Positions 57,278 through 64,000 of a stretch of 64,000 bases of DNA are shown one piece after another. Every line of letters begins with the position of its first letter. Positions within the stretch are counted from its first letter, which is position 1. This stretch comes from Halichondria panicea (lineage: Eukaryota > Porifera > Demospongiae > Suberitida > Halichondriidae). Below the pieces are notes generated by a model. That model did not search any database. It worked only from the letters and a program-made list of their open reading frames with translations, and was not told where the DNA came from. Location of the stretch: the NCBI RefSeq assembly GCF_963675165.1, contig NC_087384.1, positions 1,076,501 to 1,140,500 of the forward strand, in the 5' to 3' direction. Position numbers and translations under genes: made by a program.

Positions 57278-60200
57278 GCTCACGTTACTTGTACTTGTAG
57301 CTTTGCTCGCTGTATTCTAAAGACATAGCTGTTGTTACTACACATATTCTCTGACCTTGGTACGTCATCTGTCATTCAAAGCGATAAGTGATATATATGG
57401 GTTCCGAGTTTATGGGGGTGGTAGAAAGGGTGCATGGCTGGTAAAAACTAATCCTTATCAAGAGGAGTTAAGTGGCATATTATGTGGCAGAGAATTGGAG
57501 ACTGGTTCAGCATTAGGCTGTTTCACGGTCAACAATTTTGTATATATCGTTTTAAACGACCAGGCAGTGTATGTCGTAATCAAGCTACCCCTAGAGCCCA
57601 TACTTTCCACAAACATGACGAATATCTATACTAGTCCATGCGATTACTTGCACCTCAGTGAAATCAGAAAGAAGCTCACTGGGGTAATTAATACAGAATC
57701 TACATTAAAGCTATACTCCGTATGATCAAGACAGCATGCATGAATGGACTGAATTGGGGCTTCAAAATTTGAACTTTGTACCTACAGATAGAGATTGGCC
57801 AAGTTGTGATTTAGCTGTAAAAACTGTTATACGTTACCTTAAGTGTAATATACACTATTGCCTAAACTTCACGTGAGCTGACATAAGCTAAACCAAATAG
57901 CGTAAAAAACTACAACAACAAAAGCATAAAGATCTGGTCTATAAAATCTAAAATTTTAACTTTGTTCCTTGCTCTATAATATATTAATAGTATTATGGTT
58001 TACTTACAAATGTATATAAACTGCATGTTACACTTATCTCAAGTGGTTTTTTTGCAATTTGCTAGTTGCCCAAAACTTCCAAGTGAGCTGCAAAGGGCAG
58101 TATATATACTTATAATGGCAACCATGCATAAAAGTATAAGAATTATAACTATTATACGCATGCAATGCATGTACAATTATAATAATTATGTACTTCTTAA
58201 GAGATGCATATATTCGGTTCCTCTTCTGGCTTAGTATATAATGCATGACTTTCATGTACATGCAGGATGAAAGATCTCATCGCACTCTTTGAGACAAGAT
58301 AAAGTCAAAATGAGGACAGAGTGTGCGGTTGACAATGAGGAGGTTGAATACAACTGGGTATATAGAAGCATCTCCCTGTCTATATACCAAATCATACAAC
58401 ACTGGTTTGCCAATAGGTCTGTCCATGCATTAAACAATACTGTATAAGCAATGTAGACATCTTTATGCAGAGGCATACAGTAATACTAGACTCTCGTTAA
58501 TCCAGCCACCCTTGTACAGCTTTGCCGGAATATTGAGGTGGCCGTATTTCATAAAATAGCCGCGGCTAAAAAAGCAACCCTACCTCAGATCTAATGACTA
58601 ATTTTGCGGTTTCTATTTAAGTGTAATCCTGCCAAACCACACCCAAATGTCATATCCGGCCGTAATAAACATTAATAACCTAGTTTGGGACAGTCAATAT
58701 ACTGCATGGCCAGTATATATATATGGAATAGCGAGTGGCCGCATTTCATGCAGGGCGAGTTTTGTGCAGTAAAAATCTAGCTAGCAATCTGTGCTAAACT
58801 AAATGGCCGGTATATATAATTATTGAGGTGGCCCTACTCAGTCAGAGAGCTGAAATAGTGAGAGTTTATACTGAGCATGAGACCTTGCACAAACAAGATG
58901 CTCATAGATCATTCACCCCGTGCGTTGGTTGAACTTCAAAGCGGAAAAACGGATACAGTAACTTTTTATCGTAATGTCTTTATGATTACGGGGAATGATC
59001 GTGAATTGGGAACGATCGTGAATCTATAAAGCAACGATTATAGTTATTTTTGTCGCCGTAGAAGATCGCCTACAAGTTTCAACAATAAGTATGGACAGTC
59101 TCAATCATCAGCAGTTAAAGCAGTTCATGATTAAAGTGCATGTATAATTATAGTTTGCTACAGCTCATTTTTGTGTCCACATGCACACACACTTACACAG
59201 ACTAGGTACCTTATAGCGAGAAATGTTCGCGTGTGCAAATTTTCACTATTTGGCTTCAGAGCCCTCAGCAGAATTGCTCGTGGGTTCTAATATTCGCGGT
59301 TGAATGCCACCCACCAATGTAAAATACCAGTGTGTGGGAGTTTATGCTGGTTTTAATTTCCCCGTTACTTCTCTGCCCTCGAAAAACGCAAAATTTTGCA
59401 TATCACGAAAATTTCCCGCTAGCTATACAGTATATCGTAGAATATAGAATAGAATATTGGTGAATAACCTAAAGTTACGAATAAGCCAATTAAATCAGCA
59501 GAAAATTTACCCCTTGTGATCTAACTATTGTGTTTTGGCAAGGATCAGGTGTATTTGCTAGTAATAATTTAGGTTTTGTGATTTTATTGTTGCAAATTGA
59601 TCAACCCTCACATAATTATGTTTAATGCTCGCAACACATTCATAATCTATAGTAATATGGAATTATACTGCCTTCCGTTATGGACTTGATGGTAATGCTC
59701 GTAACGTTGACTATACCTGTGTACAGCCTTCTTCCCTGCTCGCTGCAACATATCCGAACAAAGACATTGACGTTTGTGCATTCTGATGATTCATGGTGAC
59801 CTGGAAACTTTCAATAACTTAACAAACTTGTACACAATGTATCGCACTACAATACCACCCATTACTTCTATTTCAACCATATAGTAAGGCTTTGGAATGC
59901 TCGATCTGCCCACTACCTAGATCTACCTACTTCGTATCACCTAACTCGTCATGCACTTCACAGAAAACCACTTCGGTCCTCAAATTCAGTCCCCTGTAAC
60001 AGATGTGTCGCGAACTGCATAAGAACTTACCAGAACTATAGCTATAGTGTTATCAATTTATCCATCTCGATCTTAATTTTGTCCCCATTAAGTATACTCA
60101 GGGGCATCATGACGTCTGTCAGTCACAATTTTCCAAGCCATTTCTTTTATATCATCACCTCACACTGTGACTGTAAAGGTTGAATAATAATAATAATGTT

Positions 60201-60650
60201 GCGTTCCGTCAGTGATGCAAATCAAAGTACTTGGGTATAGCTACAGCACGAATGATCGAAATGACGGAGGAGCAGCTGAGGAAGCAGTGCATGTGCATTG
60301 TATCCTGTTGGGTCTTGCAAACCTCTTATGAGCACTATTGTGTTGCAACCTATTGCCAAATTCAACAGGCTAGGCAAATACATGTCACAATCTGCACAAA
60401 TTACCTCATCCCAGAGGTATATTTTGTATTTCTATAAATTAACGATCTCTCTAATAATAATATAGGTTTACAAGCTCCAATACAGAGATGCAGTACAGTG
60501 TCTTATGTTCGTGAAGATTGTGACCTGGGGCGGAATTACCATGCATATAATTATGTGTGTGACGTTCATGCATATTAATTAGTATGTTTAATTGTCTTCA
60601 TGACATAATTAAATGCATGCACAAAGCATTAAAGCATGGCTGGAGGGACT
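57278..60650. other. Spacer between the two genes, arm B
   Basis: Near-identical to 6434-9840 of arm A with scattered small indels and no convincing coding gene. The similarity supports one duplication covering the whole spacer. Confidence 0.5.
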
Positions 60651-61515
60651 GTAAATTTAAAAGAGATTGCACAAAGTCGTTTCAGGATTTGCGTTAAGGC
60701 AAATCCTGAAACTTCATCCACGTGATAACAGCAACATATTGAGGGATCGTAAATAAAATAAAATAAAGTGTAAGTGTACAAAATTTGTTTCAGGATAACA
60801 GCAACGCATTGAGCTACAGTAAGCTGGCTCAGTCACTCTATACACACCCTGAATTAAGCAATGGCTAGAAATAGAAGGACTGTAAATTTAACAGAAAGTG
60901 TACAAAATTTGTTTCAGGATTTGTGTCAACATAAATCCTGAAACTTCATCCAAGGGATAACAGCAACACATTGAGCCACAGTAAGCTGGCTCAGTCACTC
61001 TATACATACCCTGAAGCTACAGCTGGAAATAGAAGGACTGTAAATATAAAGGAGACTGCACAATGTAGTTTCAGGATTTGTGTTAACACAAATCCTGAAA
61101 CTTCATCCATGGGATAACAGCAACACATTGAGCCACAGTAAGCTGGCTCAGCCACTCTATACATACCCTGAAGCTATAGCTGGAAATAGAAGGACTGTAA
61201 ATATAAAGGAGACTGCACAATGTAGTTCAGGATTTGCGTTAACACAAATCCTGAAACTTCATCCACGGGATAACAGCAACACATTGAGCCACAGTAAGCT
61301 GGCTCAGTCACTCTATACATACCCTGAAGCTATGGCTGGAAATAGAAGAACTGTAAATTTAACGAAGAGTACACAAACTCGTTTCAGAATTTGCGTCAAC
61401 CATGCATTCAGACTAAACACAAATCCTGAAACCTCTGATCTGTCTCACAGGATAACAGCAACACACATTGAGCCACACTTACCCACAGTAAGCTAGCCCA
61501 GTCACTCTATACACA
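60651..61515. repeat. Tandem array of palindrome-bearing units, arm B
   Basis: Counterpart of 9841-10690, with about the same number of units. The first palindrome has one change (GCGTTAAGGC instead of GCGTTAACGC), so perfect symmetry is lost here but kept in arm A. Confidence 0.8.
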
Positions 61516-62004
61516 CTCTAAAGTCTACCTAGGAATTAGCATTATTGTGATTGTATTACAAAGAGAGCAGTGGGTCTGCACAAACTCGATTGAAAATGAC
61601 ATGAAAAGGATGGATGGCCGGATACAGTGAGCCACAGTACACAGTACCTTAGCTAGACTAAAGATAATAAGCTTATAAAAAAATTATATAGACTATACTG
61701 TCAGTGGTATTGACTCATCTTAACTCGAGATTAGTTGTACCAAAACTACAGTCAGTGCAAGTGCGCAATAATTTTACCTTTGTGCATTTTAACAATGGAA
61801 TGTATGGCCACACTCATAATGCTCTTCATTTAGGCATTTCGGATTTGTGGCACAACACGCGCTAGACTCTGGATCTACACGTAATGATCTAAAGTGCAAC
61901 AGAGCATAGTGGTATGTGGTGACGTCACGCAAACCTGACCATGAATGTTTTCATACACACACAACACTGCATGCTAAACACATTTCATGCACGAACAATC
62001 AAAA

Positions 62005-64000
62005 TCACAAAACCAGACAAGCTGATGACTTTACTACATGTACGCTGTCAGTCCTACTAGAATGTTCATGTTCTTGCATGCCCTCCATCGCCTGCTTGCT
62101 GCTTGCGCTGAGTTTGTCAGTATCATTCGAGGGAGCACTAGAAAAATCTTCAGTAGTAGTGACTTGTAAAATGTTATTTTTCTGCCATTCAATTTTACCG
62201 GAGTTCTCGGAAGATGAGAGACTTTCATTCCTGTTGCCATTGACAACTTCAATCACCACGTCGATTGGATAATCCGCAGAGTCCGCAGTAGATACAGCTG
62301 CCTTCTCGTCCATTCGATACACGAATTGCTCTTCAGCTTCCAAAATCTCGCTAGCAGCATTCTCTGTTCCTTGGCTACCAACGCTGGTCTTGCTTTCCGT
62401 GCTCGCCGAGCTCATAGATGAACTGGCTATTCCTTTCAATTCTTTTACGATAGGGTTGACTCCGCTCGCACTGGATTGGTGATAGGCCATCGACACCCAC
62501 CCCCCAACAGTGCCGTACATTATCATCTCCCCTCGGCTGTCACTACTAATACAAGTGATCGGGAGGTCAGTTTGGAAGACAGTACAACATTCTCCGGTGC
62601 TGGTATTGAACAGGCGTATCGTTTTGTCCAGGGAGCCTGTCAGACATTGTGTGTTGTTTGATAAAAAGCTAACTGACGTCACGGCTAGTTTGTGCCCGGT
62701 TAGTGTTACGAGTCTTTGCCCTGAGGGGATGCTGATGATGCGACAGGTGGTGTCCTCACAGCCCATAGCCAGAAGAGCAGCGTTCGGACTAACAGCAGAA
62801 CACGTGATCTCAGAAGAGTTGATATGAGTTTGTAGAACAACTTTTCCAGTGAGGAAGTTTCTAACACAAACTTCACCAGACCGACAAGTTGACAGAATGT
62901 AGTTGAAATCAGTTCCTTTCGCAAATGAGACAAACACAACACTATCGCTATGGCTACTCAAAGTCTTAAGTTTCTCTCCGCTGGCCACACCCCAAAATGT
63001 CAATTTCCCACTTTCTCCACCGACCACCAATAACTCTGCATTCATCGTGACATCGACACACGTTACACCGTCGTCATAACAACTGAACTCCCGCACCACC
63101 TCCCCTCTCTCTCCGTCCCAAAGCTGCACACATTCGTCACTCGAGCTGGTCAGAAAATGTTTCCCGTCTCTCATAGCATAGACTTTTGATACAGCCTCGG
63201 CTCGTAATTTCTTCATAATTTTCATCGTTGTCAGCTCGTAGATGATCACCATGGAGTCCAGCCCAGCAGACAGACCATAGTTACCACATGGAGAGAGTGC
63301 TATTGACAAGACGTCACCTTTGTGTTGAGTGGTGGTCTTGTTATCACCTGATCTCTTGAGGTCCCATATCCGCACACGTTGATCGTCGCCACCGGTAACA
63401 ATGAGGTTTCCTTGGTCCGCTAGAGTGCAGGTATGGACCACGCCCTCTTGCCCTGTCAGGGAGTAGAGGTACGAGCCGGAGAGAATGTCCCACACAACCA
63501 ACCCCCTACAGGGGGCACAGTTGTCATTAGATGGAGTATTAATTGTTAACATTACTAACCTATAACCTATGTAATCACCTATGTAATTAGACTTCTATGG
63601 GCTATCAAGTCATGACTTCACTTCACTAAAAATTAACTAAAACTACATGTAAAGAGATGTATTCTGTAGTCTTGAATATATGCTCACAAAGTTCTTAAAG
63701 GGAAAAACAGAAAGAAAGAAAGAACTAATGCAACGTTAGCATACCAAATACTTACATGTACTTGTAGTAGCATTGTACAATTAACCCTAAGGCTGTATAT
63801 ACTGATACTGTGATATCAGTACATGATTCACGACCAGTGCGGACTGATACTGACATGTATGCTAACTGTACATACATGTACTAATGAAGTGTTGACTACT
63901 TACATATGTTTGTAGGCAGCCACCACCTTATGACCAGCTGCAATGGCTAGTACAGGCTCTTCCTCATTGGGCGGCTGTAGGACACGACTTGTTTCCATGG
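62005..64000 (-). CDS. NACHT-WD40 protein, 3' part (arm B copy, runs off the window)
   Basis: Last exon 63505-62005 and part of the preceding exon (donor at 63904; continues beyond 64000). They correspond to arm A exons 19 and 18 with identical splice sites, length (1501 bases) and open frame. The last exon codes for the C-terminal WD40 repeats (VVWDILSGSYLYSLTGQ, RIWDLKRSG, IRLFNTSTGE) and a Ser/Glu-rich tail ending SSACLVL. About ten residues differ from arm A over 500, none creating a stop; at one WD40 position this copy keeps the common Gly (SPCGNYG) where arm A has Cys. The NACHT domain lies outside the window, so only the family link is certain. Confidence 0.88.
63506..63903. other. Intron 18 of the arm B NACHT-WD40 gene
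   Basis: Shorter than in arm A because the 190-base TA MITE is missing; contains an (AAAG)n-like run near 63712. Confidence 0.6.

Noticed and set aside
61080-61496. 138-codon open frame across the palindrome array
   Set aside because: It is a translation of the tandem repeat; periodicity explains the open frame and arm A is interrupted.
1-64000. CRISPR arrays, bacterial operons, riboswitches
   Set aside because: Introns, ankyrin/Death genes and animal housekeeping genes show a eukaryotic nuclear sequence; the tandem arrays seen lack repeat-spacer structure.

Overview
This 64 kb window is nuclear DNA from an animal, most likely a sponge (a demosponge such as Amphimedon; the lineage is inferred from gene architecture and repeat content, not proven). 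Genes are split by short GT-AG introns, often about 50 to 100 bases, and exon phases join without conflict. Recognisable genes include RNA polymerase III subunit RPC9/CRCP and peptidyl-tRNA hydrolase 2 (PTRH2), a NACHT-WD40 protein of the NWD1/NWD2 type, and an ankyrin-repeat/ZU5/Death-domain protein. No rRNA, tRNA, CRISPR or bacterial operon is visible.

Layout. The window is two arms of one duplicated segment. Arm A runs from base 1 (the copy may begin further left) to 28611; arm B runs from 28612 past the end. Each arm has, on the minus strand, a NACHT-WD40 gene and, downstream of it, an ankyrin-Death gene. Arm A: partial ankyrin-Death gene with a 200-base N gap (556-6111), repeat-rich spacer (6112-11170), complete 19-exon NACHT-WD40 gene (11171-20907), CRCP head to head with it (20938-21822), PTRH2 (21924-about 23033), a frameshifted METTL27-like methyltransferase (23046-23638), a Helentron-like remnant (about 24077-25830), and two non-autonomous DNA transposons in a 13-base satellite (26297-28478). 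Arm B: ankyrin-ZU5-Death gene (29173-49286) with 14 ankyrin-type exons, a MULE-like insertion (49463-51773), a 5.4 kb block absent from arm A that holds a Ginger DNA transposon (52840-56064), the shared spacer, and the 3' end of a second NACHT-WD40 gene (62005-64000).

How it may work together. NACHT-WD40 proteins are STAND ATPases resembling apoptosis and innate-immunity sensors. Ankyrin-ZU5-Death proteins resemble PIDD, UNC5 and ankyrin signalling scaffolds. Co-oriented and duplicated side by side, they are a candidate sensor/adaptor pair; this is inference. The arms differ by many transposon presence/absence events that preserve clean empty sites, and arm B's ankyrin array has grown by repeats of an exon-pair unit of about 2.1 kb. 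Whether the arms are true tandem paralogues or two alleles placed end to end by assembly cannot be settled here.
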